Shown here piece after piece: positions 49,530-60,800 of a DNA stretch of 64,000 nt; within the stretch, counting starts at the first letter, position 1; each line of letters opens with the position of its first letter. The stretch covers positions 2,002,501-2,066,500 of the forward strand of contig BRXU01000016.1 of assembly GCA_030267565.1 (NCBI GenBank). Reading direction: 5' to 3'. Under the pieces are notes generated by a model, which had not been told where the DNA came from, did not search any database, and was given only the letters and a program-made list of their open reading frames with translations. The DNA comes from Pleodorina starrii (Eukaryota > Chlorophyta > Chlorophyceae > Chlamydomonadales > Volvocaceae). Both the position numbers and the translations under genes were made by a program.

Positions 49530-50316
49530 GCAGCACTCTCAGCCAAAGGCTAGTAGCTGGCGGCCTTCCTACTGTTCCCTCAATTCTTCAACTCTCACAG
49601 GTTCAGCGTTGCTCACAGACAAGTGGAAAAGTGCACAGAGCAATAACGCAAGCTAAGATACAAACATGCACCGATACAGTAGCCAAGGAAATTTCTCAAG
49701 CGCACGGCACGCCGTACTGCGGAACCGGAAGGCGCAAGCAAGTGGCCCCGTCGCGCCCCTCCTTTTCCCATACCGCAATCGACTCTGTCAGCGCAAGCGT
49801 ATGTCGCAGCTTGATATCGATACGGCATTACCCCCACCGGCACACAAAAGGTGCCAAGAAGCCGCAATTAACCGCAAAGAAGTTGCTCTTGTTTGCCGTA
49901 CGGCACATCGAGCTCTACTGCTGCGCCGCGGCTCCGATGACGGGCAGGATGCAGCAATGTCACGGTAAGACACGCATGCGCTCATGGACAGCTGCGGCAT
50001 GCGCTCCGGCCACAACTCGCTCAAAGAAGGCGCACGCGACCGTGAGACGTAAGCTCAGCATGGCCCTTCAACAAAAGAGAGTCGGGTGTCCTCACTGCAA
50101 CTCCCTGCTCCTCACTAATGGCCCCCACCATAGACCTGTGTCGGGAACGAGGACGAGGGCTGCATGGCGGACCGCCCCCACGCTATCCTGGCCCAGGCGC
50201 CCAGCGACCCAGATCATCACCCCGCCCGCATGTCTCGGCACATGCACGTGCCGCCTGCACTCCTCTCTCTCCTAGGACCCACGGGTCGTTGACCGACCAG
50301 TGACCACCCGGCCAGC
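49530..50316. other. Intergenic region between PAP and DPH7
   Basis: About 0.8 kb upstream of PAP and downstream of DPH7, both on the minus strand. It should hold the DPH7 3' untranslated region and the PAP promoter. No repeat or gene-like structure was seen. Confidence 0.5.
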
Positions 50317-52576
50317 TTACACCTCCGTCCCCAGCCAGACCAGCGTGTGTAGCTTGTCATAGAAGGAGCAAGTGGCCGCCAGGGCTCGGCCCTTGGCAGC
50401 ACTGCTGCCACCGCTGCGGCCCTGGCCTGAGCCGGCCGCCGCCTCCACCGCTGTCGCCTGCACCGCAGCACCAGCACCAGCACCAGCACCAGCACCAGCA
50501 CCAGCACCAGCACCAGCACCAGCACCAGCACCAGCACCAGCACCAGCACCAGCACCAGCACCAGCCCTAGCCCCAGCCGCGGGAGGCTCCTGCCACCAGT
50601 CCGCTCCGTAGGCGATGTGCTTGTTGGGGCTCTGGTACGTGCACACCAGCGCCAGGTCGCCGAAGTCAGCGGCGGCACGCAAAACGCCGAAGCCGTTGTA
50701 CCTGCGCACACGGGCGGCGGCGGCGGCGCGGGGCAATACGGTACAAAGGATACCAGAGCGAAGGCGGACGAAGGCGACGCGCGGGGGGTGGGGCGGGCGG
50801 CGGCAGGGCGGGAGCCCGTTGGGTGCGGGGGCATGGCGGCCCGATAGAACGCCTTTCGACCGAGCGCGTCCGTCCGGCAGGCAGTGTAACTCCTCGCGGG
50901 GGATTTGCATGTGCGGCCGTCTTCCAGGAAAGGGTATCAGCCGGTGAAGTCGGCATCGGGGCCGCGGGGGCGATGGGAAAGGAGGCCATCTCCTGCCCTC
51001 ATGGGACGATTGGAGACTTACACTGCATGTCGTTCGGTGTGCTGCCGCGCGGCAATGCGCCCAGGCAAGCTCGGCAGCACCACAGGTACATCATTGCTCT
51101 TCCCGGGAACGGCGCAAGGTGCCGTTCAGCTAATCTGCGGCCGTGCTGCACGTTTCACCGCCCACTCAGCTCCCACGTCCCACCGTCCCACGTCCCACCG
51201 TCCCGCGTCACTCACATGCAGGCGGCCAGTATGAGGTGCGGGTCGTGCGGGTGCCACCGCAGCCTCCAGTTGCCACCACCCGTGTTGAGCTGCGCAAGAG
51301 AGGGATTATAAACGTAAAGGCCAGACCCCGTAGGCGGGAGGGGGTTACTAGATAAGAACCGCAGTGAAGGGGAACGGAGGAGGTGCAGTCAGCGGCCGGC
51401 GCAAGTGGAGGGCGAGCTCAACGTCCGGCACGCGAACACAGCTAAACAGCCCACCTGCGAAACGATGACGGGTTTGGAGAGATTCCGCATGTCCCAGAGA
51501 CGAACGTGCTCGTCGTAGCTTCCCGTGGCAACGATGTGGTGCTGGGTCGGGTGTGGGGACACCGTACAAACGCCGGCGGTGTGCGTCCGGCGGTCGGAGA
51601 ACACCGGCGAGGCAGGGTCGCTCCTGATGTCGTAAGACTTGAAGTAGCAGTCATCAGCTCCAGAGAAAAGGATATGCCCCTGGGCAAGGGTTTGAAAGGG
51701 TCTTCTTGCGTTTCACACCGATACATGCGGCCGCAACCGAGCACGCCCAACGCAGAAGTCGCACCTCCTTGTGGAACGCGGTGCACCATACTTCCAAAGT
51801 ATGCGCTTCCCATTCCGATAGCACGGACATCCCGGTATTCGTCACCTGCGCGGGTTTGGAAGTTTATGATTTACCATGGCTGTCGCGGAAGTTGATACAG
51901 CTAAGGAGCGGCTCCTTACCTGAAGCAAAGAGAGCGTTCCTACTGAGCTTGAAGTCGCAATGCGCGCGTCTCCGTTTCCGGCGGCAACGTGCCAGTCCAG
52001 CGACAGGCACATCCCGCTACTGCAAGCGGCGACCTCGCTCTGCTGCCTCAGAGCCGGCCGCGCCTCCTCTGTCCCTTCAGCTCCGTCCTATAGGTTGATC
52101 ATCCCAGCGCAACGAAACAGGGGCTGGTCAGGCAAGAGCGGCAAGCCGGCGTCTCCCGGCTGCGGCCTGCGCTCCCTCCTGTCCCCGCTCACCGCGACCA
52201 CCACCTCCAGAAGCCGCACCGTTCCGTCCGCGAGCGCAGCGCCCAGAACAGCGCTCTGCGCACCGCCGCCTCCATCATGCGTCGCGGGGCGCCACTTAAG
52301 GTCAAAGATGCCCGGCATGTCCAGGCTGCCCGCGGGGGCGCTGCCGCACGGCTCGTCCCCGCCCCCGGCCGCACCGCCGCCGCCGCCAGCGCCGCCACCG
52401 CGCTGCAGGGCGCGCAGGTAGCACCTGCCCACGCGCTCCTGCTTCTCCTCCAACAGCTGGTAGGTGCCAAGTGCCAGGAGGTGGGTCAGGCCGGGCAGGG
52501 GACAGAACTCGGCGCAGTCGGCGTTGAAGTCCAAAGTTTCGGAGTGGATGGGGGCAGGCGGCTCGGGACCCGACAT
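50317..52576 (-). CDS. DPH7: DPH7, diphthine methylesterase (WD40 protein of diphthamide synthesis)
   Basis: DPH7 removes the methyl ester from methylated diphthine on elongation factor 2 so that the final amidation can occur; it acts in the cytosol. Six exons in phase: 52576-52193, 52042-51920, 51845-51765, 51679-51455, 51289-51216 and 50701-50317, giving 423 residues. Family features in order: THLLALGTYQLLEEKQERVG near the N-terminus, GIFDLKW, ADGTVRLLE, LSLDWH (WD blades), WEAHTLEVWCTAFHKE, GADDCYFKSYDIR, HTAGVCTVSPHPTQHHIVAT, GSYDEHVRLWDMRNLSKP, GGGNWRLRWHPHDPHLILAACMYNGFGVL and HIAYGADWW. These are the DPH7/WDR85 motifs and in the right order. A Gly-Ala run coded by a hexanucleotide repeat interrupts the region after the GADWW motif. 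The ending TLVWLGTEV is short. Confidence 0.95.
50466..50566. repeat. CAGCAC hexanucleotide repeat inside the last DPH7 exon
   Basis: About 17 nearly perfect copies of a six-base unit, coding on the minus strand for alternating Ala-Gly. It lies between YGADWW and the last conserved stretch CSFYDKLHT. Confidence 0.9.
50787..50879. repeat. Dispersed ~90-bp repeat, copy in DPH7 intron 5
   Basis: Sharing GGCGGGAGCCCGTTGGGTGC and ACCGAGCGCGTC with the copy at 53363-53450 in the same orientation. Similarity is high over about 90 bp with scattered changes. Confidence 0.8.
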
Positions 52577-54812
52577 GGTTGCGCGGGCGGTTGGTGCGTC
52601 CTTGGGACGAGTGGCTCCGGGCGGGTGGGAGGTGACTGGCGGGGGTGGTTGTGGTTGTCTGGTGCGTGCGGTGTCGGCGGTGTGGCTAGGGCTGGGGTGG
52701 GTACATGGCGCGTATGGAGCCGCCTACGGGATGGCGAGGAGAGGCCGGGAAGACGATTTCCCCTAAAATATCGGTCATATGGGGTGAATGATATGTTTTG
52801 TTGCTTGGAAAGAATACATCACTGAAATAATCGTTTGGAGGAAGTTTTGCGTGGGTTTGTACAATTGAGGCTTTCCATATCGCGCAGCCAACGGCAGCTT
52901 ACGACAGTCCGTACAGTTCCGTACAAAGGGTGGTACGTGCTACGGGGCGCGGGCAGGCGGCGCTTTCCCCCCCGGATTCCATGTACAGTCATCGGCTCTG
53001 CTGCAATACGCTGCTGTGAACGCCCTGGTGCGCCGGTGGCAGAGGCCAACAGGACGCGGACGTCACTGCTGCTGCGGCGCCGAGGAGCTACATGTACCGG
53101 TACGCTTCTTTACGAGATGCTGGAAATGTCACGTGAGATCCCGTACGGAGCAGCGTCGTATGGCGATAGAAACCCCCCTCCTCCCCCTCGTCGGGCTCCG
53201 CACTGGGCCCTCAACACCAGCCAGGCTCCTGTCCGGCCGTCCGGCTCATCACCGTATCGCCCGTGTAGACGACCCCCAACCCAGGAAGAAGGCAGCAGAC
53301 ACGCCAGGCTGGGCTGCAACACCTGGTCCAGGGCCTGGCGGCTTGGCAGGGCGTGACAGGGGTGGGGCGGGCGGCGGAAGGGCGGGAGCCCGTTGGGTGC
53401 GGGGCCATGGCGACCAGGAAGAACGCCTTCAGACCGAGCGCGTCAGCCTGACAGGGCGCGCGCCATCGCTTCCTTACACGGATCCTTCGCCGCTCTAACC
53501 ACGCGTTATCCACAGCCCGTGAGCGGGGCCCGTGAACGATAAGTGACGGCAGTGCGGTAGTCGGGTGAAAGACGGGAGGGGCCGCAGCGCGGCGCCCCGA
53601 AGCGTCTCCACCATCACGTCACCAGAAGCGTAGCAGATCCGAGATCCGAGATCCTTGACCGCGGCAGCGCAACGCACGGTCCGTCGAGGGCCGCGCGACG
53701 GCGCGCTGCTCGGCCGGTGGAGCAAACGCAAGGCGAGACAAGACACGACAAGTCAAGACACGACAAGTCAAGACACGACTCTGGGCTTTGCGGCCTGGCA
53801 GCCGATGACCACGAGCACTACGCGATCGCCTGGGTTGGGAGCGGGGGATAGTAGTAGGGTCTAGGGTACAGCAGGCGTGGAGAGGCGGGCGCCAGCCTGG
53901 GCGAGTACCACATGAGAATCGCCACCCACCCACCCACCCAACCAACCAACCAATCAACCGCACAAATACCGGCATCAATCCGCAACAACGTGACGAATCA
54001 AACGAGCTGCCGCGCAGGAACCCAAATCAACACCACCCGCAACGGCTGTGCAAGTCCCCGGCGTTTCTTCCGGCGCCCCTCATCCCCTCTTAAAGCGACC
54101 TACAAAGCAGCACACCCGAAGCTCCTCCGCCGGGGCAGCCACAGCACCGCCAGCCCTCCCGGCGGCATGCTGCACTGCTGCAGCGGTGGGCCGTCGAGCG
54201 AGAGCCGCTGCTGCCGCAGACGGCCGTCTGAAGGCGGACGAGGAGACCGTGGTAGCTGGCGGCCCGCACGTCCATCGACCGCCCAAACCCCCCACCCTCC
54301 GTCCCCGTGTGCCTGTCAGCGTTCCCTGCAGGCGCTCCTCCCGTCCCGCCCCACCACGTCTCCATGTTGCGCCAAAGGCCAAAGCCCACGAGAGCGGGGC
54401 ACACGGCTTATTCGGCACCCACGCCGCCCCATGCCCCCAAAACGTACCCCGCCGCGCGCAAGCCTAGTCTTCCGGCCGCGTATGCCGCGGCACACCCCCG
54501 GGCACTGGCACAGGCAGCCCCTCACTCCACCGCCCACACGACCCCTAGAACGCACGCCAACGCCGCCAACGCCGCAGGGTTGTGCCCCCGCTCCTGTCCT
54601 CCCCTTCCCTGCCCTCCCTGCAGCGCCCAACTTCGAGTCCACAACGGAGCAAGCTGCCGCACACCGCGGCGCAAAACCGACACTCAGACACACGGCGCCG
54701 TCATGACCATCATCCCCCCATTGTCATCAAAGCCAGCCCCAGGAGCCCCAAGCGTCCTCCTGCTGCTGCTGCTGATGGTGGTGGTGGTGCTGGTGGTCTG
54801 CTTATGTTCCGT
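52577..54812. other. Intergenic region between DPH7 and MTHFR
   Basis: About 2.2 kb upstream of DPH7 and downstream of MTHFR. It contains the dispersed repeats at 53363 and 53503, a threefold ACGACAAGTCAAGAC direct repeat at 53745-53778, and a CCCA/CCAA run at 53926-53960. Open frames here (for example plus 53912-54706) are Pro/Arg/Thr-rich compositional frames without domains. Confidence 0.5.
53363..53450. repeat. Dispersed ~90-bp repeat, copy upstream of DPH7
   Basis: Second copy of the element found in DPH7 intron 5 (50787-50879). Followed about 50 bp later by a different short dispersed repeat at 53503-53549. Confidence 0.8.
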
Positions 54813-57800
54813 TCAGCCCAGCAGCGTCTTGGCCAGGTCGCCCGCCACAAAGTCGTTGTCCACCACCGCCACCAGCAGCCAGCGGTCGTGGATGTCCGCC
54901 AGCAGCTGGCGCGAGGGGCTGCCCTCCTCGTACAGCGACGACCACTCGCTGAGCCACAGCTCAAACGCCTCGTCCTTCCACACGCCGAAGCTCGAGGCGC
55001 ACAGCACCGTAGGCTGCACGATCTCCTTGCCTGCGGCGGGCGGGGGGGAGGCTTTCGGGAGCTGAGTACCGGTACCGGAGAGGGTGAGAAGAGGCGAGGC
55101 CGCCAGCGGCGGCGGCGGCCGGGAGGGCGGAAACCCACAGGAGAGGCTGGACAGACACTTGCAATTGATACCGGTATTACCATATTTTATTAATTGTTAC
55201 TAATTGATGCTAATTGATATTATTACTGATAATACTATTGATACTAATTGAGATATTAATTGATGTCAACACAGCTGCGCACGGGGTCTACCTGGGCCAG
55301 GCCTTGAAGCCTGGCCAGGACTGCGCTTCAGGGTGTGTGCTCGGTGCCTGAGGCCCACTCACCCGGGAAGGCCCCCCAGCTCAGCGCCACCACGTCATCC
55401 GGCTTGAGGTTGCCCTGCGGGCTGCCAGATGCCGAGGCCGCCAGGTAAGACACCGACGGCGCGGCGTCGAGCCGCGGCCGCAGCGATTCCCACGCGGCCG
55501 GCGAGCAGAAGAACTCCAGGTAGGCCCGGCCGTACAGCGAACTGCCGGCCGTACAAGGAAAGAGGGAAATGCGAAGCAGGGAGCAGGTTTAAGGACGTGA
55601 ATCGCCAAAGGCAAAGAGGAAGGATACGGTAGATTTTCCGCCATACATCCCGGGTATCTGAGCCTCCCCATGAATGACCAAGCGGGAGCCACGGTAACCC
55701 GTCGCTGCCCTCTTCCCGGGCGACATGCCACGACACGCCACGGCTGCTGACCCCAGCGCCCCAACGGCAGATCCAGGGGGGGAGGCCTCCCGCAAACAGA
55801 CGGGTGCCGCCGCCGTCGCCCCAGTCCCGCCCCGCGCCTCTTCCTTCGCCCGCTCCGCCCTTGGCCCCCCCCGCCCGCCCGCTCACCCTCCGGGTGCCCC
55901 CCAGCCGTGGGTGGGGTCGGTGCTGGACACACCGTTGAGCCGCGGCTGGCTGTTGATCACCAGGAGGCCTGACGGGGAGGAGCGGGGTGAGGGGTGAGGT
56001 GAAGTGGGGTGGGGTGAGGAGCGGGTGAGGGGTGAGGTGAGGGGGGAAACGGAGGGAGTGAGCAAAATGATAGGGTGCGGTTTGCGCTTGGGGAGCATGT
56101 CTAAGCGCGTGCCTTTTCGTGGGTGTGAGCAGCGCCATTTCGAAAAATGGGAGGGGGCGCAACCGCGCAAGGCGTGCAGCAACCCCCCAGGAAGGGCCGC
56201 AGAGGCCTCGCAACGCAGGGGAGGCAGCAAGACGACGACGACGCCGAGCGCTGGGGACGGACCCCACCCGACCCGACCCAACCCAACCCGGACAATTAAA
56301 AAGCAAGCGCCGCTCGCCCTCGCCTTCCTTACACGCCCCCCTCCCCCGCCACCACCTCATCTCGGATCTCATTTTTGCCTTGCCCCACCACCTCTCCCTC
56401 CCCCCGAACCTGGAACCCGCTCCCAACCCCAAAGCCCTCCCAGCCTCTCCTCAGGTCCGCTCGCTAACGCCCCCTCCGTCTTCCCACCGCTGCGCTTCTC
56501 CATCTTCTTCCTCTTCAGAACCCCTCTTCAGCACCCCGCTAACCCCCCCCCGCCAGTCCCCCCAAAGGTCCTCTCCCGAAGTCCCCACCGGCGGCGATGA
56601 GGTCAAGCAGCTGCGCCGTCTCGGGGGCGCCCTCGGGCTGATGCGCGCCCTCCAGCTCGCTCCAGGGAAAGCTCTTCACCTCGCCCTTGACGTACCTGCG
56701 ACCCACATCGCCCGAGAAAAGAACACACAGCGCGTCACCTCAAATTTGACTGGAGGCTCACCACACTCGTCAGCAGATGCACCCCCACTCGGAAGGCGCC
56801 GCGCCGGCCAATGGCGGTGCCCAGGCGCGGAGCAGCTGCTGTTGCTGCTGCTGCTGCGGACGGAGCCGCTGCACGCGCGCGCATGCACCTAGCGACCTTT
56901 TGCACAATTGCATGCAGACACACAGACACACACACAGATACACACAGACACGCAACTACACCGCCAGGCGCGCTCGTCCTTCCCCAGCTGAGACCGAGGA
57001 CGCACACGACGCCGCGAGAACACGCGCAGGAAACACCACTCAGTGCTCTCCACTTTGCATGTGGGGCATGCAGGCATTGTCGCATGAGCACGAGCGACAG
57101 CACGGGGCCCGCTGAAACGCACTTTGCGAAGACGGCCTTGACGTCCTCCTCGCCCTCCAGCGCAGCCCCCCAGGCGGCCCGCGCCTTGTCTTTGCGGGCG
57201 TCGGTGGCGGTGTGGCGGCGCATGAACTGGGGAGCGTCTGCCAGGCTGCCGTACTGCAGGTCGCCGCGATCCGCCCAGCGGCCGGTCGGGTAGGACGGCC
57301 AGCCCTGTGTTGTGCGTGTGTGCGTGTGCGTGTGGATCACAACGGGGAGGAGAGTGTTACAACGACAGGGGAGAGGTGCCGTGCATGTCTTTGAGGGGTC
57401 CCGTCATAAAACCCAAGGCCGCTTTTCATCGGGCCCACGGAGGGCGGTTCAAGGGTGCGGATGTGGGCGAGGCACCCGCTGACTTCCGGGCAGGACTGAC
57501 TGCCGCAGCACTTGGCACTTGGCCGGTGAGACAGGGCCGCGTGCGCGGCCGTGTTTCGACACCATCCGGGTTCCGAGCCCCCATGGCCCCTGCCCGGCGT
57601 TCCTCCCGCCCCCACCACACACATACACACGCACACACATACACACGCAGACCCAGCTCGCCGCCTGCTTACCTGCGTGCGCTTCAGGTAGGCCTTTGGC
57701 CGGTGGGTCCAGAACACGGGGCGCACCGACTCGCAGGCGCGGGCGGTGCCGCTGGGCACGTGGCGCCAGGGCAGCGGCTGCGGCAACATCAACAGGAGGG

Positions 57801-60800
57801 AGGGGGGGCGGAGGGAGTGCAGGGCAGAGAAGGACAGTCCGAAAAGGCAGGTAAGCTGGCAAGCTGACAAGTTGGAAGGGAGCGACGGGCAGCCTGAGCG
57901 TGAGCGGGGTGCGAGGGGATGATGCTGGCGGGAGTTTGAGTGAAGCGATGCGAGGTTTGGGACAAGGGGTTGGTGTCGGCTTCCTTGAAGCCGGAAAAAG
58001 GGCGGGGCCCCACTAAATCCGTACGGGTTAAGTTGAGTGCTAGGGCAGCGAGGGCGTGAAGTGTGAGAGTGTCGACATTCCTGCTGATAGACAGCCAGAG
58101 CTGTTTCCCGAAATGCCTGATAGCCAAGTCGTTAGCAAGGCCTGCCGGCGCCGCGCGAAGCGCGTCATCCCGTCGGGTGCATGAGCGCATGTGCGCATCG
58201 ACCGAAATACGGCATTTCCAAAGCGAGCGGCGAGGGCGCCAACTGTGAGAGTGTCGACATTCCTGCTGATAGGCAGCCAGAGCTTTATAGCTGAAATGCC
58301 TGCGGCTTCAGCAATCCGACCCATGTTTAGCATCGCGCCGTCTCGGCACTGTGCAACTCTTCCGGCCAGCGCATTGGCTGAAGTTACATGACAGTAGACA
58401 TGGAGTGTATGGAGTGTATCATTTACACATCACGCAGGCTGACTTGCCAATAGAAGGACAGCGGAACTGTTTGCGAGGGTTGCGACGACGTGCAGTTGCC
58501 GACGAGAGTGCACAGGCTTCGCTACTGAGGTATTCACCGTAGAGGAGGCTTGACTGCTTTAACATTAGGACAGGGAACGTAGAAGTCCATCCCCTAGGTT
58601 GCCGACTGGACTTGTTGGGCGGCCCGCAGAAGACCGCTGCATCGTGCGTGCATTGGCGGCTTGGCGTCCAACAACCAGCAGTTGGCCCCTCATGGTTTGC
58701 TACTTGCAACCTTTGTAATAGTAATATGCGTCAAGACGATCGGACCGGCAAGCAGAGCTGCTGTGGTGTGGTCGCGATGTTCGCAATGCAAACATAGTTT
58801 GTTTCCGAAACGAAGATTCATTTCACGCCGTCATGTCAGAATTCCTCTTTGAGAAACGATGAATCTTAGGGAATTAATTATAGGCCGAGAGGTGTTGGTT
58901 TGACCTCGGCCTCGGTCCATGGAGACTGCCAAACTGGTTTGTACTCGTGCGATGTTGATTTCCAATAATAAATTTACCGTGCAATAAAGAATGTAATCTT
59001 TTACTTATGCAGACTTTCCGTTGGCCGAAAGTCTACACTTGTCCAATTACTTCCCACGTCCCACGCACGCACGCACGGGCATGGGCAATCCTACAAGCGC
59101 GCGCCCTGTGGGCCGCGGGCTGCCGTAGCGCCCTTTGCGGATGCGGCGCGACGCGACGCAACACGATGCGACGCGGCCATTACGATCCGTTACGCAACGC
59201 TACGCTACGCTAGGCTACATGACGCGACGTGACGCGACACGATGCGACGTGACACGACGCGACGCAACGCTATGCTCCACGCTACGCTCCGCTATGCTTC
59301 ATTACGATTCGCTACGCAACGCTATGCTACACTACGCTACGCTAGGCTACATGACGTGATGCGACACGACGATGCTACACTACATGACATGACGCGACGT
59401 GATGCTATGCTATGCTCCGTGCTGCTCCAAGCTACGCTCCACTACGCTCCATTACGATCCGCTACACAACGCTATGCTACGCTACGCTACGCTAGGCTAC
59501 ATGACGCGACGTGACGCTATGCTATGTTCCGTGATGCTCCACACTACGCTCCGCTACGCTCCATTACGATCCGCTACACAACGCTATGCTACGCTACGCT
59601 AGGCTACATGACGCGACGACACGACGTCGTGTTGCGTTGCGTAGCATTGCAATGCGATCCTGCATGCTGCGCTGCACTACGCGGCGCGACGTGACGCGAC
59701 GTCACGCGACGCGACGTGACGTGACACGATGCGATGCAACGCGACACGATGCGACGCGACGCAACATGATGCGACGCGACATGTCGCGACGCGATGCGAC
59801 GCGACGCGACGCGACACGACGCTACACTACACTATGCTCCGCGGGAAGGCGCGTGCGCGACTTCAATCATGCACGTTGAAATGTGACGTGCGATTTACGA
59901 TCGTGCACGCTGCACTACACTATGGTACGCTACGCGACGCTACGCTACGCGGCGATGAGCGGCGGCGAGCGGCAACGAATAACAAGCTGGGACGACGCGA
60001 GCAGCGACGAGCCACGACGAGCGGCGACTAACTTTGAGCTACGCTATGCTATGCAGCATCCTAAGTAGCGCGAGTGCACGATCGCATTTTCCTCGCAAAT
60101 CGCAAGGCGACTAACTTTGACAAGCCTAACGCTATGATATCGCACATAAATGATTTCTATGATATATCTATATGCATGCAGCACATCCCGCGACGCCAAA
60201 AAAATTTACGCACTTTACGCGTCGGGGTTTCGGAGCCGAGCAATTCTACTTCTTCTGCACTGAGCCGAGCGCAGCGGAGCGTGCGAGGCTTTAATCGCCG
60301 ACTTGCGTTAAAGCGATAAAACCGAGCGAGCGAGCGAGCGACAACGTAGCGAAGCGCAGCAGAACGTAGCGGAGCGCTGCGCAGGCGTGCACGACTTGAT
60401 TCACCGACTACACGACGCGACGCTATGCTCCGCGATACGCTCCGCTATGCTTCGTTACGATCCGCTACGCTACGCTATGTAACGCTACGCTACGCTACGC
60501 TACGCTACGCTATGCAGCATCCTAAGTAGCGCGAGTGCACAATCGCATTTTCCTCGCAAATCGCAAGGCGACTAACTTTGACAAGCCTAACGCTATGATA
60601 TCGCACATACCGGTAAATGATTTTTATGATATATCTATATGCGAGCAGCACACCCCGCGACGCCAAAAAAATTTACTCACTTTACGCGTCGGGGTTTCGG
60701 AGCCGAGCAATTCTACTTCACGATAGCAATACGATTCACATCGCGCCGCCATGTCACAATTCCATTATAAAACTTTTGACAGTGATTGCGATGATTTCCA

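Noticed and set aside
53912..54706. 264-codon plus-strand frame downstream of MTHFR
   Set aside because: Pro/Arg/Thr-rich compositional frame overlapped by equally long frames; no splice or domain support.
59130..60515. CRISPR array
   Set aside because: The units are degenerate GCTAC/GCGAC words without unique spacers of fixed size, in a eukaryotic intron.
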